From IMG/VR virus record IMGVR_UViG_3300048113_001078, positions 1 to 64,000 of that record: DNA of 64,000 bases. One strand, 5' to 3'. This document shows positions 29,824-37,807 of the stretch, piece after piece. The translations under genes were made by a program, and so were the position numbers. The notes beneath the pieces were generated by a model. That model saw only the letters and a list, made by a program, of their open reading frames with translations. It had not been told where the DNA came from and ran no database searches. This stretch comes from a virus. The stretch's first letter is position 1, and each line of letters starts with the position of its first letter.

Positions 29824-31935
29824 ATGGCAACAAATGGTTTAAATTTACAAACTTCAGGTTTAACGTTCGCTACGGGTACGGTTGATAGGATGATTATCGA
29901 CGCATCAGGACAATTTGGTTTCGGTACAATTGCACCGAGTACAGATTTCCACGTAGACGCGGCAGGTGTTAGGTTTGAAGGAATCCCATCGTCAAGTTCA
30001 AATACGAACTTTATGGTGGTAGATGGCAACGGGGTTGTCGGAACACGTAGTGATATCGCTGTTGGTACAGTAGTCACAGACGTAACCGAAGCTTCAAATG
30101 TAGTAACAGTCGCATACAATGATATCGCTGATACCACATTTACTATCGACGCATTAACAAGTGTAGCTTATGATACTTCATGGGGTATTGCACAATCAGG
30201 TACAGGTACAGTATCAGGTAACTTTGAGTTACCTTTTATTACTGCAGGTACTTACAACGCGGGTACAATTACTTTAGCGATAAACGGAGGATTAGAAAGT
30301 GATATTACAATCACAGGTATTGATGATACTGATACGTTCGTAACGAGTGGAACAATCAACTCACCAGCGTCAGGTACATTAAGACTTACAAGGAATGATG
30401 GTGCTAACGTAGACGTTACAGGGTTCTCATGGTTTACTAATGCTGACTCAGGTAACTCAACAATGTATAACGGTGATAGACTTAATATTTTAGGTGGTAC
30501 AGGTATTTCAACTGTAGATGATGGTAGTTTAAGTATTACAGTTACACTTGATGATACGGCAGTGACTCCAGGTACTTATGGTTCAGCAAGTGAAACGGTA
30601 ACGTTTACAGTTGACCAACAAGGTCGTTTAACTGCGGCATCAGAACAAGCAATTGCAATAACGGCATCTCAGGTAACTGACTTTGATAGTGAGGTTTTAT
30701 CTTCAGTGTTTGAAGTAGCTAACTTTGTTGATTCAACAGGAGCGGCAGGTATTGACTTTACAGTTAGTGCGGGAGCTTCAGTAACGGCATCTTTAGTTAA
30801 CTCTTCAATTGGGGTTAATGGTACTGCGGGTACTAATTCTGACATTAATTTAGGTAGTGATTTAACATTCACATCTTCTGATGGTTCTATTGTAGCTACA
30901 GGAAATGGTTCAGGTGGTTTAGACTTAACAGTAGACGCATCATCAGTTTCGGATTCATTCGTAACAGGTGCAACATTAGGTTCAGGAACATTAACATTAT
31001 CTTTAAGTAATGGTAAACCTGATGTAACTGCTTCAGGATTTCAATTTAACTTATCTAGTGATAGTGGTGTTGGACAAGTTGTACAGTTAGGTGATACTTT
31101 AAACCTTTTAGGTGGTACAGGTATTACAGGTGTAGGTTCAGCAACTGACACAGTAACATTCAATCTTGATGATACGGCGGTAACTGCGGCATCTTACGGG
31201 GCGGCTGATACAGTGGCGACATTTACAGTTGATTCTCAAGGTAGATTAACTGCGGCGGCTGATGTAACAATTGACATTACAGCATCTCAAGTTAGTGACT
31301 TTGATGGTAAGGTTTTAGCTTCAGTGTTTGAAGTAGCTAATTTTGTTGATTCATCAGAAATTGACTTTACAGTTAGTGCGGGAGCTTCAGTAACGGCAGA
31401 ATTAATTGATGGTTCTATCGGAAACGCAAGATTAGTTAATGATTCATTAACATTCGCGGGAACTGCGGGAACTGATTCAGATGTAGACTTAGGTGGAACA
31501 TTAACGTTCATATCTTCGGATTCATCAGCAATAATTACTGCAGGTGGTGCGGCTGATACTATTGACATTACAGTTGATGGTTCGGTAACATCTCAAAACA
31601 TCTATAATATTGATGGACAATTAACGGATGCTGCGAGAACTGTTGATTTAGGAAACGGAGTAATAAATTTCATTAAAGGTAGTATTAATCTTAATGATAC
31701 ACTATATGTTGATGAAACATCAGCAAGTGTTCATATTGGTGGAGGAGCAAATGCACCTGAGGCTACAGCAGTCTTAGAGGTAAACTCAACTACTAAAGGG
31801 TTCTTATTTCCAAGAATGACATCGGCTCAAAGATTAGCGATTGGTTCACCAGCAACAGGATTGATGGTTTATCAAACTGATAGTAGAGAAGGTGTATACA
31901 TCTATAAGTCATTTGGTTGGGTACAAGTTATCTAA
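29824..31935 (+). CDS. Tail fibre protein with internal duplication
   Basis: 703 residues of Gly/Ser/Thr/Asp-rich beta sequence. A block of about 200 residues is present twice: AVTPGTYGSASETVTFTVDQ with ITASQVTDFDSEVLSSVFEV (from about 30550) and AVTAASYGAADTVATFTVDS with ITASQVSDFDGKVLASVFEV (from about 31170), each followed by VSAGASVTA and a GTAGT-S-D-LG segment. Upstream is a block shared with the 481-residue fibre. The C-terminus has the PRMT..QR...I..P..GL.VY.TD...G.YIYKSFGWV pattern shared with the 150-residue fibre. The leader is A-rich (AAAAAACAAAATAACA). Confidence 0.72.
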   Translation: MATNGLNLQTSGLTFATGTVDRMIIDASGQFGFGTIAPSTDFHVDAAGVRFEGIPSSSSNTNFMVVDGNGVVGTRSDIAVGTVVTDVTEASNVVTVAYNDIADTTFTIDALTSVAYDTSWGIAQSGTGTVSGNFELPFITAGTYNAGTITLAINGGLESDITITGIDDTDTFVTSGTINSPASGTLRLTRNDGANVDVTGFSWFTNADSGNSTMYNGDRLNILGGTGISTVDDGSLSITVTLDDTAVTPGTYGSASETVTFTVDQQGRLTAASEQAIAITASQVTDFDSEVLSSVFEVANFVDSTGAAGIDFTVSAGASVTASLVNSSIGVNGTAGTNSDINLGSDLTFTSSDGSIVATGNGSGGLDLTVDASSVSDSFVTGATLGSGTLTLSLSNGKPDVTASGFQFNLSSDSGVGQVVQLGDTLNLLGGTGITGVGSATDTVTFNLDDTAVTAASYGAADTVATFTVDSQGRLTAAADVTIDITASQVSDFDGKVLASVFEVANFVDSSEIDFTVSAGASVTAELIDGSIGNARLVNDSLTFAGTAGTDSDVDLGGTLTFISSDSSAIITAGGAADTIDITVDGSVTSQNIYNIDGQLTDAARTVDLGNGVINFIKGSINLNDTLYVDETSASVHIGGGANAPEATAVLEVNSTTKGFLFPRMTSAQRLAIGSPATGLMVYQTDSREGVYIYKSFGWVQVI

Positions 31936-31973
31936 TTAAGGATAAAAAAAATCAATATAAATTGTATTGAAAC

Positions 31974-31980
31974 TATTTAT
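31974..31980 (+). promoter_or_regulatory. TATTTAT motif upstream of fibre gene at 32043
   Basis: TATTTAT lies 62 bases before the ATG, with a hairpin between motif and gene. Candidate late-promoter set; here a normal-length leader would result. Confidence 0.4.
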
Positions 31981-31998
31981 CAATAGACTATAATTAAC

Positions 31999-32020
31999 GG
32001 GAGAGATTCATTTCTCTCCC
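31999..32020 (+). promoter_or_regulatory. Leader hairpin before fibre gene at 32043
   Basis: An eight-base perfect stem (GGGAGAGA / TCTCTCCC) with a TTCATT loop, followed by ATAGCC and an A-rich stretch up to the ATG. Same layout as the hairpin at 29272: purine-rich left arm, pyrimidine-rich right arm, ATAGCC, A-run, start. No U-run follows. Confidence 0.5.
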
Positions 32021-32042
32021 ATAGCCAAAATAAAAAAAGAAC

Positions 32043-32873
32043 ATGGCCGATAACGGACTATATTATAATAATACGACAGGGTTAGATTTAACTTCAGGAG
32101 GTAGTGAACGAATACAAATTTCTACCGGTGGGGTTATAAAATTTAATTCTAGCTATACGTTTCCAACAACTGATGGTTCAGCTAATCAAGTTTTAACTAC
32201 TGATGGTAATGGAGGTGTTAGTTTTAGTAATTCTGAAAATTTATATACAGGAGATGGTACTTTAGGGGGTAATAGAATAGTTGTCCAAGATGATAATAAT
32301 TTAGAATTTAGGTCAAATACTAATGAGTTGACTGCAATAATTAAAACCGTCTCAGTATCCCCAACCCTTAGACCTAGAGTGTTCTTCGAAGCTGATGATA
32401 GTTATAGTACGGTAGTACAAATAAAATCATCTGAGCGTGCGACTAATCAGATTGAAGGTTACGATTCTGTAGGTAAAAATAATTTTAGAGTAGACCACGA
32501 TGGTAATTTAAATGCTACGTCTAAATCATTCTTAATACCTCACCCTACTAAAGATGGTTTTAATTTAAGACATGGTTCATTAGAGGGTCCTGAACACGGT
32601 GTTTATGTTAGAGGTAAATTAGAGGGTAGTAAAGTTATTGAGTTACCAGATTATTGGTTAGAATTAGTTGATGAAAGTACGATAACAGTACAGTTAACAC
32701 CAATTGGGTCACATCAAAATTTATTTGTTAAGAATATTGTAGATAATACTGTGATTGTAGGGAATTCAAACATTTTAAGTTCTAAAGTGAAGTGTTTTTA
32801 CATAGTACAAGCCGAAAGAAAAGATATCGATAAGATGTTGGTGGAGTACCCACAAGGAACTAGTTCAATATAG
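32043..32873 (+). CDS. Tail fibre/structural protein with conserved PDYW C-terminal domain
   Basis: 276 residues. The N-terminal half is a short beta shaft (ERIQISTGGVIKFNSSYTF, VLTTDGNGGVSF). The C-terminal half, from about residue 160, has KSFLIPHPTKDGFNLRHGSL, EGPEHGVYVRGKLEG, VIELPDYWLELVDESTITVQ and LTPIGSHQNLFV, a domain found at the end of structural and fibre proteins of T4-like phages of cyanobacteria and other marine bacteria. It closes the first fibre block and is followed by a terminator. The function of the domain is not known to me beyond its association with fibres. Confidence 0.72.
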   Translation: MADNGLYYNNTTGLDLTSGGSERIQISTGGVIKFNSSYTFPTTDGSANQVLTTDGNGGVSFSNSENLYTGDGTLGGNRIVVQDDNNLEFRSNTNELTAIIKTVSVSPTLRPRVFFEADDSYSTVVQIKSSERATNQIEGYDSVGKNNFRVDHDGNLNATSKSFLIPHPTKDGFNLRHGSLEGPEHGVYVRGKLEGSKVIELPDYWLELVDESTITVQLTPIGSHQNLFVKNIVDNTVIVGNSNILSSKVKCFYIVQAERKDIDKMLVEYPQGTSSI

Positions 32874-32900
32874 AACCAAAGTTAATTTAAAATAATAATA

Positions 32901-32923
32901 AAGAGGTTTAGTCCTCTTTTTTT
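32901..32923 (+). terminator. Intrinsic terminator after the first fibre block, probably bidirectional
   Basis: A six-base stem (AAGAGG / CCTCTT) with TTTAGT loop is followed by a run of T. The left side is A-rich, so it also works in reverse for the small minus-strand ORF that ends inside it. Confidence 0.8.
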
Positions 32924-33075
32924 ATGCCTTTGTAAATCTCTAATAATCTGAGACTATCATTTAATTTGGATTCTAAAACTTCAAGCTCCTTCGGGTCATT
33001 AGTTTCTATAGAAGCGGTGTAATAATTAGTTTCCGCTTCCTCAACTATTTCTGTAATTGTTCTTAATAATTTCAT
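32908..33075 (-). CDS. Small acidic helical protein (55 aa), hypothetical
   Basis: A 55-codon ORF on the minus strand starting MKLLRTITEIVEEAETNYYT and ending LLEIYKGIKKED. It is rich in Glu, Leu and Lys with heptad-like spacing, so a short helical or coiled-coil protein is likely. It fills what would otherwise be a 300-base gap, faces the + strand fibre gene convergently, and stops inside the shared terminator. On its own strand the ATG is preceded by TATTTAT seven bases upstream. No family was recognised; coding is supported by composition and layout only. Confidence 0.5.
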   Translation of the reverse strand: MKLLRTITEIVEEAETNYYTASIETNDPKELEVLESKLNDSLRLLEIYKGIKKED

Positions 33076-33081
33076 ATCAAT

Positions 33082-33089
33082 TATAAATA
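33082..33089. promoter_or_regulatory. TATAAATA / TATTTATA element between divergent genes
   Basis: On the + strand this is an exact T4 late-promoter core (TATAAATA) about 93 bases before the glycosyltransferase gene at 33183. On the minus strand it reads TATTTATA, just before the small minus-strand ORF. Either or both directions are possible. The rest of the gap to 33183 is AT-rich with no other feature seen. Confidence 0.35.
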
Positions 33090-33182
33090 TCTGAAAATGG
33101 TGTTTAGTTCTTTACAATTGATTTTTTTATATGATTTTTTAGTATAAGAATAAAATATAAACTTTTAAATAAAATAAAAACA

Positions 33183-34451
33183 ATGGCTCGTAAACCACAA
33201 ACAATTTTTGTACAAATAGCCGCATATCGAGACCCTGAATTAGTGAAAACTATTGAGGATATGTTGGAGAACGCTAAGAAACCTCAGAATTTAGTGTTAG
33301 GTATTTGTAGACAATATCACCCTGAGGACGGATTTGATAACTTAGATAAGTATCGAGACGATAAAAGGTTCCGAATTAGTGATGTACTTTATACTGATGC
33401 TAAAGGAGTATGTTGGGCTAGAAATCAAGTTCAACAACTTTATGGTGGTGAAATGTATACTTTACAAATTGATTCACATATGAGATTTGCACCAAATTGG
33501 GATACAGAACTAATAAAGATGGTTAAAGACCTCCAAAAAATAGGTATTCCTAAACCATTGTTAACGGGTTATGTGTCGTCATATAACCCCGATAACGACC
33601 CTCAAGGACGAGTTATGGAACCATGGAGAATGGCTTTTGATAGGTTTATTCCTGAAGGTGCAGTATTTTTCTTACCTGAAACAATACCGAATTGGAAGGA
33701 ATTAGATACACCAGTACCATCAAGGTTCTATTCGGCACATATGTGCTTTACCTTAGGTCAGTTTTCTGAAGAAGTACAACATAATCCAGAATATTATTTT
33801 CACGGGGAAGAAATATCAATCGCAGTTAGGGCATTTACATGGGGATATGATTTATTTCACCCACATAAAACATTGATTTGGCATGAGTATACTCGTAAGG
33901 GTAGAACTAAACAATGGGATGATGATAGTACATGGGGAGAAAAAAATAGTCATTCACATTTAACTAATAGAAAGTTATTTGGTATGGATGGTGAAAAACA
34001 AGAAGGTCACGAAGGTATATATGGGTTTGGTACTGAAAGAACTTTAAGGCAATATGAGGAGTATTCAGGTTTACTATTTTCAAAAAGAGCTATACAACAA
34101 CATACTATTGATAAAAATTATCCACCAAATCCAGGCATAAAAGAACTTGGTGGTGAGAAAAAATGGTTAGAAAGTTTTTCTTCAATATTTAAACATTGTA
34201 TAGATGTTGGGTTTGATAAAGTACCTGAAAAAGATTATGAATATTGGGTAGTTGCATTTCATGGAGAAGATGATAAGACTTTATTTAGAAAGGATGCGGA
34301 TAAAAACGAGATTAAACGAATGATGACAGACCCTGCAGGTTATTGTAAAGTTTGGAGAGAGTTCCCTACAGCTGAAAAACCTAAGTATTGGGTAGTTTGG
34401 CCATTTTCAGAGTCTAAAGGTTGGGGTGAACGAATAATAGGAAATTTATAG
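33183..34451 (+). CDS. GT60-type (Skp1 GlcNAc-transferase family) glycosyltransferase
   Basis: 422 residues. The first 290 match the GlcNAc glycosyltransferase family (Pfam PF11397, CAZy GT60): TIFVQIAAYRDPELVKTIED at the N-terminus, LQIDSHMRFAPNWD (about residues 98-111, in place of a DxD metal site), FYSAHMCFTLGQF, and YYFHGEEISIAVRAFTWGYD followed by HPHKTLIWHEYTR. Eukaryotic members attach GlcNAc to a hydroxyproline of Skp1. The last 110 residues are an extra region with WVVAFHGEDDKTLFRK and KYWVVWPFSES that was not recognised. It opens a four-gene cassette embedded between fibre genes, so virion fibres are the likely acceptors. Substrate and sugar are inferred. Confidence 0.85.
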   Translation: MARKPQTIFVQIAAYRDPELVKTIEDMLENAKKPQNLVLGICRQYHPEDGFDNLDKYRDDKRFRISDVLYTDAKGVCWARNQVQQLYGGEMYTLQIDSHMRFAPNWDTELIKMVKDLQKIGIPKPLLTGYVSSYNPDNDPQGRVMEPWRMAFDRFIPEGAVFFLPETIPNWKELDTPVPSRFYSAHMCFTLGQFSEEVQHNPEYYFHGEEISIAVRAFTWGYDLFHPHKTLIWHEYTRKGRTKQWDDDSTWGEKNSHSHLTNRKLFGMDGEKQEGHEGIYGFGTERTLRQYEEYSGLLFSKRAIQQHTIDKNYPPNPGIKELGGEKKWLESFSSIFKHCIDVGFDKVPEKDYEYWVVAFHGEDDKTLFRKDADKNEIKRMMTDPAGYCKVWREFPTAEKPKYWVVWPFSESKGWGERIIGNL

Positions 34452-34462
34452 TGTAGATATAT

Positions 34463-35461
34463 ATGGCAAAACTGAGAGTACATATGTTTCAAAATGAAAA
34501 ATGGGGTAGGTATCATTTACCTTGGTATAAAAAATTTATAGAATTTTTAAAGCAATTTTCAGAGGTTGAAGTAGTTAATTATAATAAAGATGGTGGCACA
34601 TTTAGTGGTAGAATAGATTTACAATCTAAAGTGGGTCAATTTGGTAATAATCCACCATTAAGTGATGTTGATTTTATTGCAGAAAATTTAGATAATGGCG
34701 AATTTATTGTCATAACTTTTACTAAGTATTTCACATCGCAAGTGGTTCATTATCTAAAAAGTGATAAATGTTTAGGTATAATGTCAGCACATTTTAGTAG
34801 GAGATATATTGTTGAACACTTAAAAAAAAATAGACTATTAAATAAGTTAGATAAGGTACATCCATTTATTTTCGGTTTTTTTCAAGATTTTGATGTTAAT
34901 AAACACCGAGAAATTAGAGATAATACTGATATCTTAAATGACAAGTTGTACTTCAAAGGGGGTGGTTGGAAAGGTGATGAAAAAACTGCATACCGAAATG
35001 TTGTTAGATTACTATATGATAAAAAATATTTAGACCCTAATAATATACATATTGATACTTACCTTAATCAATTAAGTAAACAAAAAATTGCATTATCTCA
35101 CTATATGGATGTTGATATGTTTAATAGTGCTAATGAACACCCTGGTGAGCTTTGTTATAGAGATATTGAAATGATGGCGATTGGTGTTCCGTATATAAGA
35201 ATAGAATATAAAAGCGAGATACATGAGGCTTTCATACCTAATTATCACTATATAACAATACCTAGAGAACATGCATATTTAGAATTTGATAAAAATGGTC
35301 ATGAAGGGGTAACAAATTTAATTATTTCTAAATATAACGAAGTAAAAAACGATGACGAATTTTTAAAATTTATAAGTAAAAACCAAAGAGATTGGTACGA
35401 TAAAAATATGAGATGGCCAAAAAGTGCGGAATTGGTCATTAATAAATTAAAATTAATATAA
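34463..35461 (+). CDS. Putative glycosyltransferase (GT-B-like)
   Basis: 332 residues. The start (KLRVHMFQNEKWGRYHLPWY) and the C-terminal GELCYRDIEMMAIGVPYIRI with a preceding KIALSHY resemble the sugar-nucleotide-binding half of GT-B glycosyltransferases, where a Glu and a GxP turn follow a surface helix. No signal peptide or membrane helix was seen. It is 11 bases after the GT60-type gene and seven before the methyltransferase-like gene, so it is probably co-transcribed with them and acts on the same glycan. The family is uncertain; a non-catalytic relative is possible. Confidence 0.55.
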   Translation: MAKLRVHMFQNEKWGRYHLPWYKKFIEFLKQFSEVEVVNYNKDGGTFSGRIDLQSKVGQFGNNPPLSDVDFIAENLDNGEFIVITFTKYFTSQVVHYLKSDKCLGIMSAHFSRRYIVEHLKKNRLLNKLDKVHPFIFGFFQDFDVNKHREIRDNTDILNDKLYFKGGGWKGDEKTAYRNVVRLLYDKKYLDPNNIHIDTYLNQLSKQKIALSHYMDVDMFNSANEHPGELCYRDIEMMAIGVPYIRIEYKSEIHEAFIPNYHYITIPREHAYLEFDKNGHEGVTNLIISKYNEVKNDDEFLKFISKNQRDWYDKNMRWPKSAELVINKLKLI

Positions 35462-35468
35462 TAAAAAA

Positions 35469-36083
35469 ATGAAAGGACATACTTCATATATTTCAAAAAT
35501 AACACCAAATTTTAGACTAACAATGCAACAAAAACCTGAAGTTAGTGGTGCTTTTGAAAAGCTATTAAAAGAAATTAAACCTAAACAAATAGTAGAAATT
35601 GGAACTGCTGGTGGGGGGACAACACTCTCAATAAGAGAAACTTTAGATGAGATAGGGTTAGAAAAAACAGATATTAAATCTTTTGAAGTGAAAGAACATA
35701 AATGGTTTCCAGAAATGAGAAAGAGAAATATTGAAATTATTGTTGAAAATATTTTTTCACATTCATATAAAGAAATTGAAAAACCAGAAATGGTTGAATC
35801 GTTCATTGGTCGAGAAGGGACTACATTAGTATTATGTGATGGAGGAAGTAAAGTCAATGAATTTATAATTTTGTCAAAGTACTTAAAAAGTGGGGATATT
35901 ATAATGGCTCACGACTATGTAGATACTAAAGAAAACTTTTTAGAGAATTATAGGGATAAAATTTGGAATTGGAGAGAAATTGGAGAAGAAGACATAAAGG
36001 AAACGTGTGAAAAATATAATTTAAAAAGTTTTATGAAAGAAACTTTTGATAAAGTTGTATGGGTTTGTAAAATAAAAGAGTAA
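35469..36083 (+). CDS. SAM-dependent methyltransferase-like protein
   Basis: 204 residues. Residues about 40-50 (QIVEIGTAGGGTTLSIRE) form a Rossmann-type SAM-binding glycine loop; DIKSFEVKE gives the second strand acid, and TTLVLCDGGSKVNEFIILSK with DIIMAHDYVDTKENF give later strands with Asp and His-Asp, as in CmcI/cephalosporin hydroxylase-like and sugar O-methyltransferases. Its place between glycosyltransferase genes suggests methylation of a sugar on the fibre glycan. The stop overlaps the next start (TAATG). Confidence 0.7.
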   Translation: MKGHTSYISKITPNFRLTMQQKPEVSGAFEKLLKEIKPKQIVEIGTAGGGTTLSIRETLDEIGLEKTDIKSFEVKEHKWFPEMRKRNIEIIVENIFSHSYKEIEKPEMVESFIGREGTTLVLCDGGSKVNEFIILSKYLKSGDIIMAHDYVDTKENFLENYRDKIWNWREIGEEDIKETCEKYNLKSFMKETFDKVVWVCKIKE

Positions 36084-37753
36084 TGGATAATATCACTATA
36101 GTAACAGGTTTATGGAATATAAAAAGAGACGAATTATCTGAAGGGTGGTCTCGAACGTTTGAACATTATTTAGAAAAATTTAATCAATTTTTAGATTTAC
36201 CGTATAATCTTATAATATTTGGTGATAAAGAAATTGAAGAGTTTGTTTTTAAAAAAAGAACAAAAGAAAATACACAATTTATAGTTAGGGACCAAAAATG
36301 GTTTAAAAACGAGTTTTATGATAAGATTTCAGAAATAAGGCAGTCAGAAAAATGGAGAGCTCAGGCGGGTTGGTTAGGTGAATCGACACAATCTAAATTA
36401 GATATGTATAACCCTCTTGTGATGTCTAAAGTATTTCTAATGCATGACGCTAAGATAATGGATAGATTTAAATCTACTCATTTATATTGGTTAGATGCGG
36501 GTATTACGAATACTGTACACTCTGGATATTTTACCCACGATAAAGTAATTGATAAGTTAGGTAATATTGATAAAATAACATTTATATCTTTCCCATATAA
36601 GGCTGAAAATGAAATTCATGGGTTTAATTATAAGAAAATGTGTGAATTAACATCATCTAAAGTTGATAAGGTGTGTAGAGGAGGTTTTTTCGGTGGTCCA
36701 GTTGAGTCTATATCCGATTTTAATAACCAATATTATAATTTAATGAAAAGTACGTTAAATGAAGGTTATATGGGTACTGAAGAATCTCTATTTACAATAT
36801 TACTTTATAGACATCCTGATTTGTATCAATATTTCCCAATCGAAAGTAATGGTTTAATAAGTAAGTTTTTTGAAGATGTGAAAAATAACAAACATAAAGT
36901 TTTAAATGAATCCAAGGTGAAAATAAAAAGTAATGATTTAAATATTAATAATGTTGGTTTGTATGTTATAACGTTTAATAGTCCTAATCAGGTTAAAACA
37001 CTAATTAAGTCTATGAATCAATACGATAAAGACTTTGTCGAAAAACCTCAATGGATATTATTAGATAATTCCACTGATTTAGAGACTACACCTGAATACA
37101 AAAAACTATGTAAAGAACACGATATAATACATGTTAAAAAAGATAATTTAGGTATATGTGGTGGTAGACAGTGGATTGCCGAAGATGCCGAAAAGAGGGG
37201 TTATGATTATTATTTCTTTTTTGAGGATGATATGTTTTTTTATCCTAAGAAAGGTGAGGTCGGTAAAAACGGTTTTAACAGGTTTGTTGATGGATTATAT
37301 AGAAAGTCATTACAAATAAGTAAAAAAAATGATTTCGATTTTTTAAAATTATCATTTACTGAGTTTTATGGGGATAATAGGGTTCAATGGGCATGGTATA
37401 ATGTTCCTCAAAATTTTAGAGAAAATCAATGGCCAGAAAAACCAACATTACCCATCCAAGGTTTAGACCCCAACGCACCTAAGACTAAATTAACTAAAAT
37501 AGACTCCTTTAATGGTGTACCATATGCCCATGGTGAAATATATTACTGTAATTGGCCTCAAGTGGTCTCTAAGTACGGTAATAAAAAAATGTTTTTAACT
37601 GAAAAGTGGGAAAGACCATTTGAACAGACTTGGATGTCATATATTTTTCAAGAAACCGTAAAGGGTAATATAAACCCTGGTATTTTATTACTTACACCAA
37701 CAGAACATGACCGATTTGACCACTATGATGGTAAATTAAGAAAAGAGTCATAA
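36083..37753 (+). CDS. Two-domain glycosyltransferase: HtrL/YibB-like plus GT2-like
   Basis: 556 residues. Residues 1-270 resemble the HtrL/YibB (WlaTC) family (PF09612): ITIVTGLWNIKRDELSEGW, then LIIFGDKEIEEFVFKKR and FKSTHLYWLDAGITNTV. Residues about 290-556 look like a GT-A domain of GT2 type: NVGLYVITFNSPNQVKTLIK, WILLDNSTDLETT, KKDNLGICGGRQWIAEDA and YYFFFEDDMFFYPKK, where EDDM is a probable DxD metal site. So one polypeptide could add two sugars or combine a transferase with a partner domain. It closes the cassette; a hairpin and TATTTAT motif separate it from the next fibre gene. Confidence 0.72.
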   Translation: MDNITIVTGLWNIKRDELSEGWSRTFEHYLEKFNQFLDLPYNLIIFGDKEIEEFVFKKRTKENTQFIVRDQKWFKNEFYDKISEIRQSEKWRAQAGWLGESTQSKLDMYNPLVMSKVFLMHDAKIMDRFKSTHLYWLDAGITNTVHSGYFTHDKVIDKLGNIDKITFISFPYKAENEIHGFNYKKMCELTSSKVDKVCRGGFFGGPVESISDFNNQYYNLMKSTLNEGYMGTEESLFTILLYRHPDLYQYFPIESNGLISKFFEDVKNNKHKVLNESKVKIKSNDLNINNVGLYVITFNSPNQVKTLIKSMNQYDKDFVEKPQWILLDNSTDLETTPEYKKLCKEHDIIHVKKDNLGICGGRQWIAEDAEKRGYDYYFFFEDDMFFYPKKGEVGKNGFNRFVDGLYRKSLQISKKNDFDFLKLSFTEFYGDNRVQWAWYNVPQNFRENQWPEKPTLPIQGLDPNAPKTKLTKIDSFNGVPYAHGEIYYCNWPQVVSKYGNKKMFLTEKWERPFEQTWMSYIFQETVKGNINPGILLLTPTEHDRFDHYDGKLRKES

Positions 37754-37766
37754 TAAAATGTCACAA

Positions 37767-37788
37767 AATCGCTTATGCGATTATTTAT
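37767..37788 (+). promoter_or_regulatory. Hairpin plus TATTTAT motif before the 2443-residue fibre gene
   Basis: A six-base stem (AATCGC / GCGATT) with a TTAT loop ends in ATTATTTAT, so TATTTAT (37782-37788) overlaps the right arm. The hairpin could be a weak terminator for the glycosyltransferase cassette and the motif a late promoter for the fibre gene, 19 bases upstream of its ATG. Confidence 0.45.
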
Positions 37789-37807
37789 ATAGAAAGTATT
37801 TAGTTAT

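Noticed and set aside
35453-35857. A 134-codon minus-strand frame
   Set aside because: It lies wholly opposite the methyltransferase-like gene, which has a recognised motif and is in line with its operon.
37767-37782. Hairpin after the glycosyltransferase cassette as a clear terminator
   Set aside because: The stem is only six base pairs and the following ATTTAT is not a U-run, so it is listed as a regulatory candidate rather than a terminator.
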